Below, one piece after another: positions 1-8,233 of a stretch of DNA of 64,000 nt. A program made the translations under genes and the position numbers. Source of the DNA: Myxococcales bacterium (lineage in GTDB: Bacteria; Myxococcota_A; Polyangia; Polyangiales; Polyangiaceae). The first letter of the stretch is position 1. Each line of letters begins with the position of its first letter. Under the pieces are notes generated by a model, which was not told the origin of the DNA, searched no databases, and saw only the letters and a program-made list of their open reading frames with translations. The stretch lies in the NCBI GenBank assembly GCA_016706225.1, contig JADJKB010000025.1, forward strand, positions 806,001 to 870,000, given 5' to 3'.

Positions 1-746
1 TGTGAGAGCAGGCGGAACGGCTGCGCGAGGTGCCAGGTGGGGAACGTGTTGGTGCTGAAGCGCTGATGCACCATGGCAAGCGCGCTGACCGCCCGAGGGT
101 CCTCGAGATCTCGATAGAATTTGGCGAGCTGGTGGCCGAGTAAGAGGCCTTTGTAGACGAGCGTACGGCTCGACAAACTCGGGACGTAAAAAGCGTCGCG
201 CTCCGGGATGTCACTCTCGCGGACCGTGCGCTCTGCCCACTTGCGGATCACGAACAGCTTCAGCTCGAAGCTGGCCTGATCCTTCGTCGTCGAGCCGATG
301 AACACCTGCGCGATCACCGGCGCGCTCTGGCGCGCGACCGGGCCGAGCGCCTCCTCATTCACGGGCACCTCGCGCCAGCCCAGGAGTCGCTGGCCGGTGC
401 CCAGGATCTTGTCCTCCAGCACTTGCTGGCAGCGGGCACGCGCGGACGCATCGCGCGGCAGGAAGACGCAGCCGACGCCGTATTCACCGGGCGGGGGCAA
501 GCTGAGCCGCGGCGCGAGCTCGGCCGCGAAGAGCGCGTGCGGAATTTGAATCAGGATGCCGGCGCCGTCTCCGGACAGCGGATCACAGCCGGCGGCGCCT
601 CGATGTTCGAGGTTCAAGAGGATGCCGATGCCGCGCTCGACGATGCCGTGGGAGGCTGTGCCGTGGAGGTTCGCAATGAAACCGACCCCGCAGGCGTCAT
701 GCTCGAAGCGCGGGTCGTACAGACCGCTCGCGGTCGGCAATCTCAT
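1..746 (-). CDS. gltB: Glutamate synthase large subunit, N-terminal part (cut by window edge)
   Basis: Glutamate synthase converts glutamine and 2-oxoglutarate to two glutamates. The 248 codons visible on the minus strand are the class II glutamine amidotransferase domain. The start gives MRLPTASGLYDPRFEHDACG, with the nucleophile-type Cys in HDACGVGFIA. Removal of a propeptide would expose this Cys. Further on are the family blocks NLEHRGAAGCDPLSGDGAG and, near the window edge, HQRFSTNTFPTW, both conserved in GltB. The ATG at 746 was chosen because the Cys lies about 18 residues in, a usual GltB propeptide length. The FMN/Fe-S and synthase domains lie beyond base 1. It is divergent from the lipoprotein gene starting at 911. 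Confidence 0.9.
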   Translation of the reverse strand, partial: MRLPTASGLYDPRFEHDACGVGFIANLHGTASHGIVERGIGILLNLEHRGAAGCDPLSGDGAGILIQIPHALFAAELAPRLSLPPPGEYGVGCVFLPRDASARARCQQVLEDKILGTGQRLLGWREVPVNEEALGPVARQSAPVIAQVFIGSTTKDQASFELKLFVIRKWAERTVRESDIPERDAFYVPSLSSRTLVYKGLLLGHQLAKFYRDLEDPRAVSALAMVHQRFSTNTFPTWHLAQPFRLLS

Positions 747-910
747 CGGTTCCTCGGGCAATGGCTTGTGACGGGGTGACCGGCCATGGCTTTCTGCGTT
801 CTCGGCTCGGAAAGGCTGCGAAGGGCGGCGCATTGGGCCACGGTTTGACGCGCCGCGCAAGAGAGGTCGAGGGCCCGTAGTGATTGCGGGACCGGGGCAG
901 CCGACGTTTG

Positions 911-1663
911 ATGGCCCCGATGACCCCGCTCGATCGCGTCGCCGCCGTGGCGGCACTCCTCGCCGCGCTCCTGGCCTGCAAGAGCAAGTCGGAGCCAACG
1001 CCGCCCCCGCCTGTCTCGACCGCGCCGGTGGCGACCACACCCGGAGTGTGTCCGGGTGGCGCCAGCATGGACCCGGGGCAGGGGGAGTTCCGTCCGGCCG
1101 TGACGGCGTTCAAGGACAAGGACTACAAGACCGCGCAGCGCCTGCTCGAGCACCTGATGAAGCAGTACCCGAACAGCGCCACGGTCCGGGTCTGGCGCGG
1201 CGACGCTTCGCTGTTCGACAAGACCGTGAAGGAGAGCGAAGGCGCCGATGCTTCGATCGAGTTCTACGAAGCGGCGGAGAAGCTCCACGACAAGGGCTGT
1301 GTGTTGCCCGAGTACGAGCACTACTACCTGCGCATGGGGATCTCTTACGCGCTCTTGCGCAAGCGATCGGCCGACGACGCCATTCGGCACCTCGGCATCG
1401 CCAAGAAGAACTGGGACAGCAGCGCCGAGGCTTTTTATCACTCGGCGCGCGGGTACTGCCTGAAGAGCGACGTCGACCAGTGTGTGTCGAACTTCGAAAA
1501 GGCGCTGGAAATAGCCAAATCGCTCCGACGTCCCAAGTTCTTGCGCTCGCACAACTCGTTGGATGATTGGATTCGCCGCTCGCGCACCCAGAGCGAGTTT
1601 GGTCCGCTGCGCAAGGATCGCCGCTACAACGCCATCATCAAGAAGATGAAGGACGACGGCTGA
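911..1663 (+). CDS. Putative lipoprotein with TPR-like helical repeats
   Basis: The protein has about 250 residues. A signal peptide ends in the lipobox LAALLAC about 24 residues in, followed by a Lys/Ser/Pro linker, so it should be lipid-anchored in the envelope. The body is alpha-helical with paired helices of TPR type, for example FRPAVTAFKDKDYKTAQRLL and the SAEAFYHSARGYCLKSDVDQ region. TPRs normally bind proteins; the partner is unknown. ATG 911 is chosen because it gives a normal signal peptide; ATG 920 and TTG 884 are alternatives. It is divergent from gltB and convergent with the next lipoprotein. Confidence 0.75.
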   Translation: MAPMTPLDRVAAVAALLAALLACKSKSEPTPPPPVSTAPVATTPGVCPGGASMDPGQGEFRPAVTAFKDKDYKTAQRLLEHLMKQYPNSATVRVWRGDASLFDKTVKESEGADASIEFYEAAEKLHDKGCVLPEYEHYYLRMGISYALLRKRSADDAIRHLGIAKKNWDSSAEAFYHSARGYCLKSDVDQCVSNFEKALEIAKSLRRPKFLRSHNSLDDWIRRSRTQSEFGPLRKDRRYNAIIKKMKDDG

Positions 1664-1682
1664 GGGCGTCGGGGAGCGAAGC

Positions 1683-2165
1683 TCACTTGCAGTTGCCGCT
1701 GACCGCGAACTCGACCCGTGCATCCGGCGAGTCGTGGTCGTCCAGGTAGAACTCCCACGCAAACAGGCCTTCCGGCAGCGGGCCGTAGTCCTGACTTCCG
1801 AGCGGCGGTCCCAGCTGCTCCCAGCTGATCTTGTGGTCGCCCTTGCCGGGCGCCACGTTGCTGTACTCGAGGATCTCGTCGGACTGGGGCTCCGTCAGAT
1901 CCCAGGACAGGTAGCTGTTGCTGTTCAGGTCTCGGAGCACCGGAGTCAGAATCGTGTCGTCCTTGAACGAGAGCATCTCGACGAAGACCCAGTAGTGATT
2001 GGGCGTCGCACCGTCGAGCTTGGTCGGGCGGACGCAGCCATCCTTTGGCAGACGTCGCCCGTCGCCGTCGAGCGAGACGTAGGCGTCCTTGATGTGAGCG
2101 GATTCGCAGCCCGTGACCCCTGCGAGCGCGAGCAGGGCGAGGGTGACGAAGGAGCCGAAGCGCAT
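1683..2165 (-). CDS. Small putative lipoprotein of unknown function
   Basis: The 160-residue protein begins with MRFGSFVTLALLALAGVTGC, a short n-region, hydrophobic core and lipobox AGVTGC, so export and lipidation are expected. The mature part is acidic and aromatic, with a Cys near each end (DGCVRP near residue 44 and the C-terminal GNCK) that could form a disulfide. No known domain was recognised. The gene is convergent with the TPR lipoprotein at 911-1663. It is divergent from the membrane-protein gene starting at 2355, with about 90 bases up to the small frame at 2255. Confidence 0.7.
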   Translation of the reverse strand: MRFGSFVTLALLALAGVTGCESAHIKDAYVSLDGDGRRLPKDGCVRPTKLDGATPNHYWVFVEMLSFKDDTILTPVLRDLNSNSYLSWDLTEPQSDEILEYSNVAPGKGDHKISWEQLGPPLGSQDYGPLPEGLFAWEFYLDDHDSPDARVEFAVSGNCK

Positions 2166-2254
2166 GGCAGGTCAGAGCGTACACGGGCCACTGCCCCGGG
2201 TGAAGCCTCGCGTGAGGCTTGCGGCGGGGCTCGGACCCGGGCAAATCCGCCGAG

Positions 2255-2350
2255 GTGAGCGACCGACTCTCGAAGGCATCCCGCTTCGCGCCCTGGGCGC
2301 TCGCGCTGCTCGCGGCGGTCGAGGCGCTCTCGACGCTGCTCTGGAGGTGA
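2255..2350 (+). CDS. Possible 31-residue leader/membrane peptide
   Basis: This GTG-started frame encodes 31 residues (start MSDRLSKASRFAPWALALLA, end STLLWR). One hydrophobic stretch of about 15 residues follows a basic N-terminus. Its stop TGA lies inside the GGAGGTGAGG stretch that serves as the Shine-Dalgarno region for the TTG at 2355, so the two frames could be translationally coupled. Nothing else supports it. It may be a leader peptide, a tiny membrane protein, or an accidental open frame. Confidence 0.3.
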   Translation: MSDRLSKASRFAPWALALLAAVEALSTLLWR

Positions 2351-2354
2351 GGTC

Positions 2355-3938
2355 TTGGACCGGCGCGCTCGGCTCGGCCTCGTCCTCTACGCCTGCGGCG
2401 TCTACGCGGCCGCGCTCGTGTTCTTCGTGGTCCTGTCGCGATACACGGCACCGGCGGGTGCCGAGCTGTCGACCCTCGGCGGCATCGAGCAGAGCACGGA
2501 GCTGATCAAGCGGGTGGCGTCCCGCGGGTTGTCGCAGCTGTTTCTGCCCGAGCAGCGCGCTCGGCTCGCGGCCGGCCCGCTGCTGCTGCTCGGCGCGTGG
2601 TCGAAGCTCAGCCTCGGGCGCATCGGTATCGTCGACAGCTTGACCGCGATGCGTTTGCCCTGGCTCGCGCTCGGCGCTCTCGCACCGCTCTCGCTCTATC
2701 TCTTGCTGCGGCCATCCCGCGGCCGCGCGCTCGCCAGCGTCGGGGCCCTGCTCTTGTGTGTGCTGCCGCGCTTTGCTCACTCGGTGGTGGTGCTGGCGGA
2801 GGGCGCGCTCGTCGCTTCGATGTTCTGTGTGGTGCTCGCGGCGCACGTTCGCGCGCTGGGCCCGGCGCACCTGCGTGAGCCCGGTGCACGTTGCAGCAGC
2901 GCGTGGGCCGTCTTCGGCGCGCTCGCACTCGGGGTCGGGTCGGCGCTGTCGCTCGGCACGCTGTGGGTGCTCGCGGTGATCGTTCCGCACTTCGTCTGGC
3001 TGAAGCAGAGTGGGCGGGTGCGCGCGCTCAGGGCGGGCGGAGTGCCGCTGCCGGCGCTGCTCTTGTTTGCGCTGCCATTGGCCCCGGTCGCGCTCCTGGT
3101 GCTGTCGCCGTCGCTCTGGCGCGCGAGTCCAGCGCTGGTCGCCCGGGTCCTCCTCACACCGCTCGCGCCCAGCATCACGCCCGGCAATTTCGGCGGGAAG
3201 CTCATCGAGCGCCCGCCGGTTCCCGGCGCCTTCGCCCTCGCCCAGCTGGCGCAGACCCTGCCGTTTGCGCTGATGCTGGCGGTGCTGGTGGGGTTTTGTG
3301 TGATCATCCACGGCCACCTGGCCCGGCGTTTTGCGGCGGGCACCCTGCGTCCGAGGCGGGATCGTCACGCGCTCGGCGCACTGGCCGTCATCGGCTGCCT
3401 GTTCGCCGTGGTTGGCCCGCCGCTGACCCCGGAAGTGCTCACCACATTTCCGCCGCGGGTCGAGCTCGCGCTGCCGTTCATCGCGCTCCTGGCGAGCTTC
3501 GGTCTCGGTTGGCTCGCCGTGCGCACCGGCTCCGTCCGCCGTGCGCGTGTGTTCCACGTCGTCGTGCTCGTGTGTCTCTCGCTCGGCGCGCTCGGGCAGA
3601 CCGCGACCGTAAGCGCCAGCGTCAATCCGCTCGTGGGCGGAACACGGCGCGCGCTCGCGGCGCGTGCGCTTCCGCTCGGCGACGGCAGTGAGCTCGGCGC
3701 ACTCGTGTCCGCCATCGATGGGCTGGGGCGACCGAGCGTGACTCTCACGGCGCCGCCCGACGTCTCGCCGGAGCTCTGGCGCCTGCTCCTCGAGGCCCGC
3801 CGCATGCGGACGCGCGTCACGCTCGAGCCCCAGGGCGAGCTGACGCTGGTGCGCGGTCGTGCAGAGTCCGGCCGTGCCATCGGTGAAGTGCGGCGCAACG
3901 GTGCGGTGCTCTGGAGCCTGATGCGGACCTCGGGTTGA
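2355..3938 (+). CDS. Polytopic membrane protein, possibly GT-C/PMT-like
   Basis: The 527-residue integral membrane protein has about ten hydrophobic helices, starting with LVLYACGVYAAALVFFVV near residues 9-26 and ending near residue 405. A mainly soluble C-terminal domain of about 120 residues follows. The pattern of long Leu/Ala helices with a first periplasmic loop after TM1 resembles GT-C glycosyltransferases of the ArnT/PMT type, but the usual acidic catalytic pair in that loop is not evident, so the function is uncertain. The TTG start is supported by GGAGG at 2343-2347, 7 bases upstream, and no other in-frame start fits as well. Confidence 0.7.
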   Translation: MDRRARLGLVLYACGVYAAALVFFVVLSRYTAPAGAELSTLGGIEQSTELIKRVASRGLSQLFLPEQRARLAAGPLLLLGAWSKLSLGRIGIVDSLTAMRLPWLALGALAPLSLYLLLRPSRGRALASVGALLLCVLPRFAHSVVVLAEGALVASMFCVVLAAHVRALGPAHLREPGARCSSAWAVFGALALGVGSALSLGTLWVLAVIVPHFVWLKQSGRVRALRAGGVPLPALLLFALPLAPVALLVLSPSLWRASPALVARVLLTPLAPSITPGNFGGKLIERPPVPGAFALAQLAQTLPFALMLAVLVGFCVIIHGHLARRFAAGTLRPRRDRHALGALAVIGCLFAVVGPPLTPEVLTTFPPRVELALPFIALLASFGLGWLAVRTGSVRRARVFHVVVLVCLSLGALGQTATVSASVNPLVGGTRRALAARALPLGDGSELGALVSAIDGLGRPSVTLTAPPDVSPELWRLLLEARRMRTRVTLEPQGELTLVRGRAESGRAIGEVRRNGAVLWSLMRTSG

Positions 3939-3966
3939 TGCGCGTGCGGCCGCGGCGAGGCGCGCC

Positions 3967-4566
3967 TCAGCGCATCAGGTGGACGCTGACCTGCACATCA
4001 CCGCTGCCGCGAGCCAGCCTCACGCGCACGGTCCAGGTCGTACCCTCGGCAAAACACACTGGCCCCCGCGGTCCGAGCAGCGCAACCGAGCCCGGCAGGG
4101 TGTCGACTGCTTGGCGCTCGCCGCGCTCGTCCACGAGCTCCAGGGTCACGTCGCTGGTCGGGTCCTCGGCGACGGCCAAGATGCGCGCGCAGCCCGCCGT
4201 CTTGGGCAAATCCACCCGGAATTCGCCGCCAGATTTCAGCGTCTTGGTCGGACCCAGGGGGAGGGAGCCCGGCGCGCACGCCTCGCTCACCCGGCTGTGG
4301 CGTTCACTCATCGAGCCGGTCGTCCCGCTGCCGGCGTGGCAGCCTTCCCCCAGCCAGCGAGGGGGAGAGCCCTCCGCCGATGCGGCTCTGCTCGGTGCCG
4401 CGGATGCGGCGACGCTGGGCGCGGGGCTCGCGTCGGGAGGGGCGGGCGAGCGGGTGCATGCCAGAGACAGCGCGGCCGCGACAAACGCCACGAGGCGAGC
4501 TTCCGAATCGGGAGCTCGCCTCTGGGGCTGTGCCGTGAGGTCTGGTCGGGAGGAGCCCTGGTTCAA
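3967..4566 (-). CDS. Putative lipoprotein with a beta-rich C-terminal domain
   Basis: This 199-residue protein has a basic N-terminus, a hydrophobic run LVAFVAAALSLAC ending in a lipobox near residue 37, and then an Ala/Ser/Pro spacer typical of surface lipoproteins. The last 100 residues alternate hydrophobic strands (GEFRVDLPKTAGCARILAVA, TSDVTLELVDERGE, TWTVRVRLARGSGDVQVSV). This fits a small beta-sandwich carrying two Cys. No family was recognised. It lies 22 bases downstream of the START-like gene on the same strand, so the two are probably co-transcribed. Confidence 0.65.
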   Translation of the reverse strand: MNQGSSRPDLTAQPQRRAPDSEARLVAFVAAALSLACTRSPAPPDASPAPSVAASAAPSRAASAEGSPPRWLGEGCHAGSGTTGSMSERHSRVSEACAPGSLPLGPTKTLKSGGEFRVDLPKTAGCARILAVAEDPTSDVTLELVDERGERQAVDTLPGSVALLGPRGPVCFAEGTTWTVRVRLARGSGDVQVSVHLMR

Positions 4567-4588
4567 TGGGCAGCCTCCGCGAGCGCGG

Positions 4589-5209
4589 TCACTTCTTCTT
4601 CTTTTTGGCGTTCCACTGATCTTCGGTGCGGTTGCGCGAGCCCATGACGGCCTCGTCGGCAGCGTACTTCACTTCACCGGTGACCATCGAGCCCGGCACG
4701 GGGAGCTTCGGCACGATCAGGAGCTCGAGGTTGAGCTGGGTGTTGTCGTCGTCGATCTTCTTGATGCGCCACCAAGCATCCATACGCTTGACGTTGCCCT
4801 TGACCATGTGGCCTTCGAGGACCTCTTCGCCATTCACGGTCTTGAGCGGCTCGAAGCGCACGACAGCCCAGATCTTGGCTGCGCCCTTCAGGATCGGCAC
4901 CTGCAGGTAGACGTCCGTCTTGTCGCCGTTGCGGCCCACGACCTTGGCCTTGTCGAACTTGGAAATGAACTTGGAGTAGTTTCTGAAGTCGCTGACCGTC
5001 TTCTTGACGCTGGCCACGGGGGCCGCGATGTGGACGCGCGCCGCGCCGGCCTTGGTGGAGCTGTGCTCGGTCTCGACTTCGTAGCGCTCCGAGTCCCGGC
5101 TCTTCATCAGGCGCTTCGCTTCTTCGCTGGGCTCCGCGCTGGCGCCCGCCGCGAACAGCGTCCAGCTGAGCATGGCCAAGAACATCATCAGCGTGCGTCG
5201 CGTCTTCAT
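4589..5209 (-). CDS. Secreted SRPBCC/START-like protein
   Basis: The 206-residue protein has a signal peptide (basic start, core MFLAMLSWTLFAAG, likely cleavage after ASA near residue 25). The mature part has the order of a helix-grip (SRPBCC, polyketide-cyclase/START) fold: a first strand ARVHIAAPVASV, helix VKKTVSDFRNYSKFISKFDK, several strands and a long C-terminal helix. Exported proteins of this kind often bind hydrophobic ligands, but the ligand here is unknown. It ends in a run of Lys. It is first in a probable two-gene unit with the lipoprotein at 3967. Confidence 0.65.
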   Translation of the reverse strand: MKTRRTLMMFLAMLSWTLFAAGASAEPSEEAKRLMKSRDSERYEVETEHSSTKAGAARVHIAAPVASVKKTVSDFRNYSKFISKFDKAKVVGRNGDKTDVYLQVPILKGAAKIWAVVRFEPLKTVNGEEVLEGHMVKGNVKRMDAWWRIKKIDDDNTQLNLELLIVPKLPVPGSMVTGEVKYAADEAVMGSRNRTEDQWNAKKKKK

Positions 5210-5567
5210 CTACAGCCTCTCCCTCGGCGAGAATGCCTCACCTGCCTCATACGCCCGGAAAACGAAATTGCTTCCAGGATGGCCATCTCGGCGGATTTCG
5301 TAAAGTTCGACGGCCACGAACGCCAGAGGGTGCACGCATCGTGCCGCGCGCGGCCTCGGCTCGGCCAAGCCCTGTGGTCTCGGGCATTTGACTCGAATTC
5401 AGCGCGGCGCAGGCGCGGACCCGGCCCTGCCAATTCGATCCGACGAAGCCGGTTGTTTACGGTGAGTGGGCCAGCACTGCCACACCCCTGCCGCCGCAGC
5501 CGCCCCGGAGGCTCGGTTTTGCGCGCCGCCCTACACAAGCTGGCCGGCGCGGAGGGCGCGTGCTCCA
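5210..5567. other. 358-bp divergent intergenic region
   Basis: This space separates the START-like gene (minus) from the secreted protein gene (plus), so it must carry promoters for both. No reading frame here has convincing codon structure. I saw no clear -35/-10 pair, sigma-54 box or long inverted repeat. The stretch around 5260-5320 is less GC-rich than its flanks. A GGAGG at 5551-5555 is the likely ribosome site for the downstream ATG at 5568. Confidence 0.5.
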
Positions 5568-6314
5568 ATGGCATTCATGCGCGCGTTGATTCGCACTCTT
5601 CGAAGTTTGGCCGTGCTCGCGGCTCTGGCGACCCCCGCAGGTGCCCAGCCCAAACCCGCGGATCCGCCCGCGCCCGCCAAGACGCCGTCCAAGGCGGACG
5701 ACAAGGCCGAAGCGGCGAAGGACGCCGGGGGTGATGCAAAGGCCGAGGACGAAAAAGACAAGAAGCCGACGCTGACTCCCGGTTACTCGTGGACCGACAA
5801 ACCGGCGAAAAAGGGCAAGTGGCGGCCACGCAAGCGGGTGAAGTTCGACCCCAACACGCCGATCGCGACCTATCCCGGGTTTCGCATGCTCGCGGACGGC
5901 TCGAGCCAGGTCTGGGTCCAGGTCACACGCAAGGTGAGCGTCACGGCGCCCAACACCTCCGGCATGCCGACCTTCGTTTTGGCGGGGGCTCAGGTCGCGG
6001 TCCACAACAACACGAACGCACTGGTCACGGAGTACTTCGACACGCCACTGGCGCGCGCCAAGCTGAAGGCCGACGCGGGTGGGGCGCAGTTGGTGCTCGA
6101 GCTGCGCGAGAACGTGACGGTCAAGCAGCGGATCGTGGATGGCCCGCGGGGCAGCATGGTGCTCTACATCGACCTGCCCAAGGCCCAGAAGTCCTACTCG
6201 GAGCGCAGCGACTTCGTGCCCGAGGCGCGCGTCTCCAGGACTGGCAAGACGCTCCCGCCCAAGGGCGGCAGGTCGGGCCGAACACGCAGCTCGAAGCGCG
6301 GCCCCAGTCAGTGA
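5568..6314 (+). CDS. Secreted protein, AMIN-like C-terminal domain
   Basis: The protein has about 248 residues. A basic n-region and hydrophobic core LRSLAVLAALATPAGA predict Sec export, followed by an Ala/Lys/Pro-rich linker (residues 24-70). The folded part, from about residue 85, has repeated strands such as SSQVWVQVTRKVSVTA and GGAQLVLELRENVTVKQRIV. These resemble AMIN-type domains, which target proteins to the cell wall or outer-membrane secretins. The match is by pattern only. It lies 16 bases before the LptD-like gene and is probably co-transcribed, suggesting an outer-envelope role. Confidence 0.6.
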   Translation: MAFMRALIRTLRSLAVLAALATPAGAQPKPADPPAPAKTPSKADDKAEAAKDAGGDAKAEDEKDKKPTLTPGYSWTDKPAKKGKWRPRKRVKFDPNTPIATYPGFRMLADGSSQVWVQVTRKVSVTAPNTSGMPTFVLAGAQVAVHNNTNALVTEYFDTPLARAKLKADAGGAQLVLELRENVTVKQRIVDGPRGSMVLYIDLPKAQKSYSERSDFVPEARVSRTGKTLPPKGGRSGRTRSSKRGPSQ

Positions 6315-6330
6315 GCCCCGAGCGCTGGGC

Positions 6331-8184
6331 GTGACGGCTCGTGCCGCTGGCGTCCTCTTGTTGGCGACGCTCGCCCTGACGTCGGGGCGAGCGCGCGCTG
6401 ATGATGCCGCGCCAGCTCGCGCCGAGTACTGGGTCGACTTCGAGGCCGGCAAGGTCGAGCTCGACCCGGAGCTGAAGCTGCTAGCGCTGTCCGAGCACGT
6501 GACGATCCGGGTCGATCGCTACCGGTTGACCAGCGAGCGCCTGACGCTGCGCCGAACGGCCCGCGGCGTGGAGCTCGACGGCACGGGTCGTGTTGCATTC
6601 TGCCGCTGTCCGAACGCGCCGGTCAGTTTCGGATTCTCCCGGGCCATCGTCGCGCCGCCGACCGATCTGTTCGTCGAGGACGCCACACTTCGCATCGATG
6701 ACGTGCCCGTGTTCTGGTCTCCGATCCTCTGGCTCAGGTCGCCGGATCGCGTGGGCCTGCTCGCGCCGCGGGTTGCTTGGCGTGGCGCTGACGGACTCCT
6801 CGTGGGCAGCGGTGTGCACTTGCCGCTCGGAGGGCGACGCGGTGCGACCCTCTCGGCGCTCGACGTGTTCGGCGCGGGGTACCTCGCGGGGGGCGTCGAT
6901 CTCGAGACGCGTCTCACGACCCCCGCGACGACGACCAAGGTGCGTTGGGATCACCTGCAACACAGCCTGCTGTCGGTCGACGCACATGGCTCCGTGGCCG
7001 GCCGAACGGGCGCGGTGGGGGCGTTTCGCGTCGACGCCATCCGGGGCGCGCGCGGCCTCGAGGCCACGCGCGAGCTGGAGCCCGCGACGCGGCGGTTCGA
7101 TCACGCGCGCGCCGCGGTCGGCACGAGCGGTGGCGGCTTCGTTGGCTCGTTTGGAGCGATCGGGATCGGCAGGCGAGGCGACGCCATCGACGCGCCCGCC
7201 GCGCTCGGGCCCTTGGCGGGTTTGGGATTTGGTACCGCCCTCGGCGCCGGCGCGAGCCTGGATGGTTTTGTTCACGGCGGCACCCTGGCCGAGCGAGGTG
7301 AGGCCAGCATCAGCCTCGTGTCCGAGCACACCACTCTGCGGGCCGACACCGGGCTGGGGCCGCTCTCGCTCGCCGTCGTGTTCGATCAAGACGCGAGCTT
7401 CTGGGGGCGGGAGGCCGCTTCTGCGGGGGCCGTGTTCGCGGGCGCCCGTGCCGCGCTGGGTCTACCGCTCGTGCGGGTGTTCGGCGACGGCCCCGATCCT
7501 GTCGTGCATCGCGTCGAGCCGCTGGCAGATCTCGGAGTGCGGGTGCTCGAACGGCGCGGGCAGACCTCCGCGCCGGCCGCGACCTTCGACGAGCTGAACG
7601 CGTCGCGTGTCGGGCTCGCGTCCCTTGGAGTGCGCAGCGCGCTGGGGCGTCGCGGCGCACGTGAGGCCATCGAGCTCGATGCTCGCGCGGGCAGCGTCGG
7701 CGAGCTCGGGGCTGACGCACCCCGACCTGCGGCCGCGGCGCTCCTGGCGGCGGACGGCGAGTGGATGGGGGCTTCCACCGAGACGGCCGCCGGGCACGAC
7801 GTCGAGCAGGAGCTGCACTCATCGGCCCGGCTGCGAGTCGGTCGAGTCGATGGTCTGCACCTCTCGAGCTACGTCGCGGGCAGCCTGGCGAACGAGCCGG
7901 TGAGCGCCCGGGCCCTCGTGACGGATCACTTCGGTGCGCCGTTGACGAGCTACCTCGATCGTCCGGGCTGGTCTGCCGGCACACGCCTGGGTGTTCCGTG
8001 GACACGCGTGCTGTCGACCGAGCTCGGCGCGGACGCGGACGTGACCCGCGCGCGGGTGCTCGCGTGGCGCGCCGCCATCGGATATCGCCATCCGTGTGGG
8101 TGTTTTTCCGTGCTCGGGCAGACCGGCCAGAGGCTGGGACGCGAGGGCGTGGACGCCGAGGTGACCTTGGATCTGATGCCGTGA
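6331..8184 (+). CDS. LptD/OstA-like outer-membrane protein
   Basis: This 617-residue protein has a cleavable signal peptide (core AAGVLLLATLALTSGRARA). Next comes an OstA-like segment with EYWVDFEAGKVELDPELKLL and HVTIRVDRYRLTSERLTLRR, and then a long region of alternating strands suggesting a beta-barrel. LptD places lipopolysaccharide in the outer leaflet and carries such a periplasmic jellyroll plus barrel. The block PVFWSPILWLRSPDRVGLL matches the conserved LptD lead-in to the barrel. It is shorter than enterobacterial LptD (about 780 residues), as in many deltaproteobacterial relatives. The GTG at 6331 gives the signal peptide, though a longer frame is open upstream. Confidence 0.7.
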   Translation: MTARAAGVLLLATLALTSGRARADDAAPARAEYWVDFEAGKVELDPELKLLALSEHVTIRVDRYRLTSERLTLRRTARGVELDGTGRVAFCRCPNAPVSFGFSRAIVAPPTDLFVEDATLRIDDVPVFWSPILWLRSPDRVGLLAPRVAWRGADGLLVGSGVHLPLGGRRGATLSALDVFGAGYLAGGVDLETRLTTPATTTKVRWDHLQHSLLSVDAHGSVAGRTGAVGAFRVDAIRGARGLEATRELEPATRRFDHARAAVGTSGGGFVGSFGAIGIGRRGDAIDAPAALGPLAGLGFGTALGAGASLDGFVHGGTLAERGEASISLVSEHTTLRADTGLGPLSLAVVFDQDASFWGREAASAGAVFAGARAALGLPLVRVFGDGPDPVVHRVEPLADLGVRVLERRGQTSAPAATFDELNASRVGLASLGVRSALGRRGAREAIELDARAGSVGELGADAPRPAAAALLAADGEWMGASTETAAGHDVEQELHSSARLRVGRVDGLHLSSYVAGSLANEPVSARALVTDHFGAPLTSYLDRPGWSAGTRLGVPWTRVLSTELGADADVTRARVLAWRAAIGYRHPCGCFSVLGQTGQRLGREGVDAEVTLDLMP

Positions 8185-8233
8185 GCGGCGTGCCGCCGTC
8201 GCGCGCCGTGGCGAGACCGGCTACGCTGCGGGG

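Noticed and set aside
2172..3557. Open frame antisense to the membrane protein at 2355
   Set aside because: Arg/Gln/Glu-rich shadow. The plus strand shows regular transmembrane helices and a good ribosome site.
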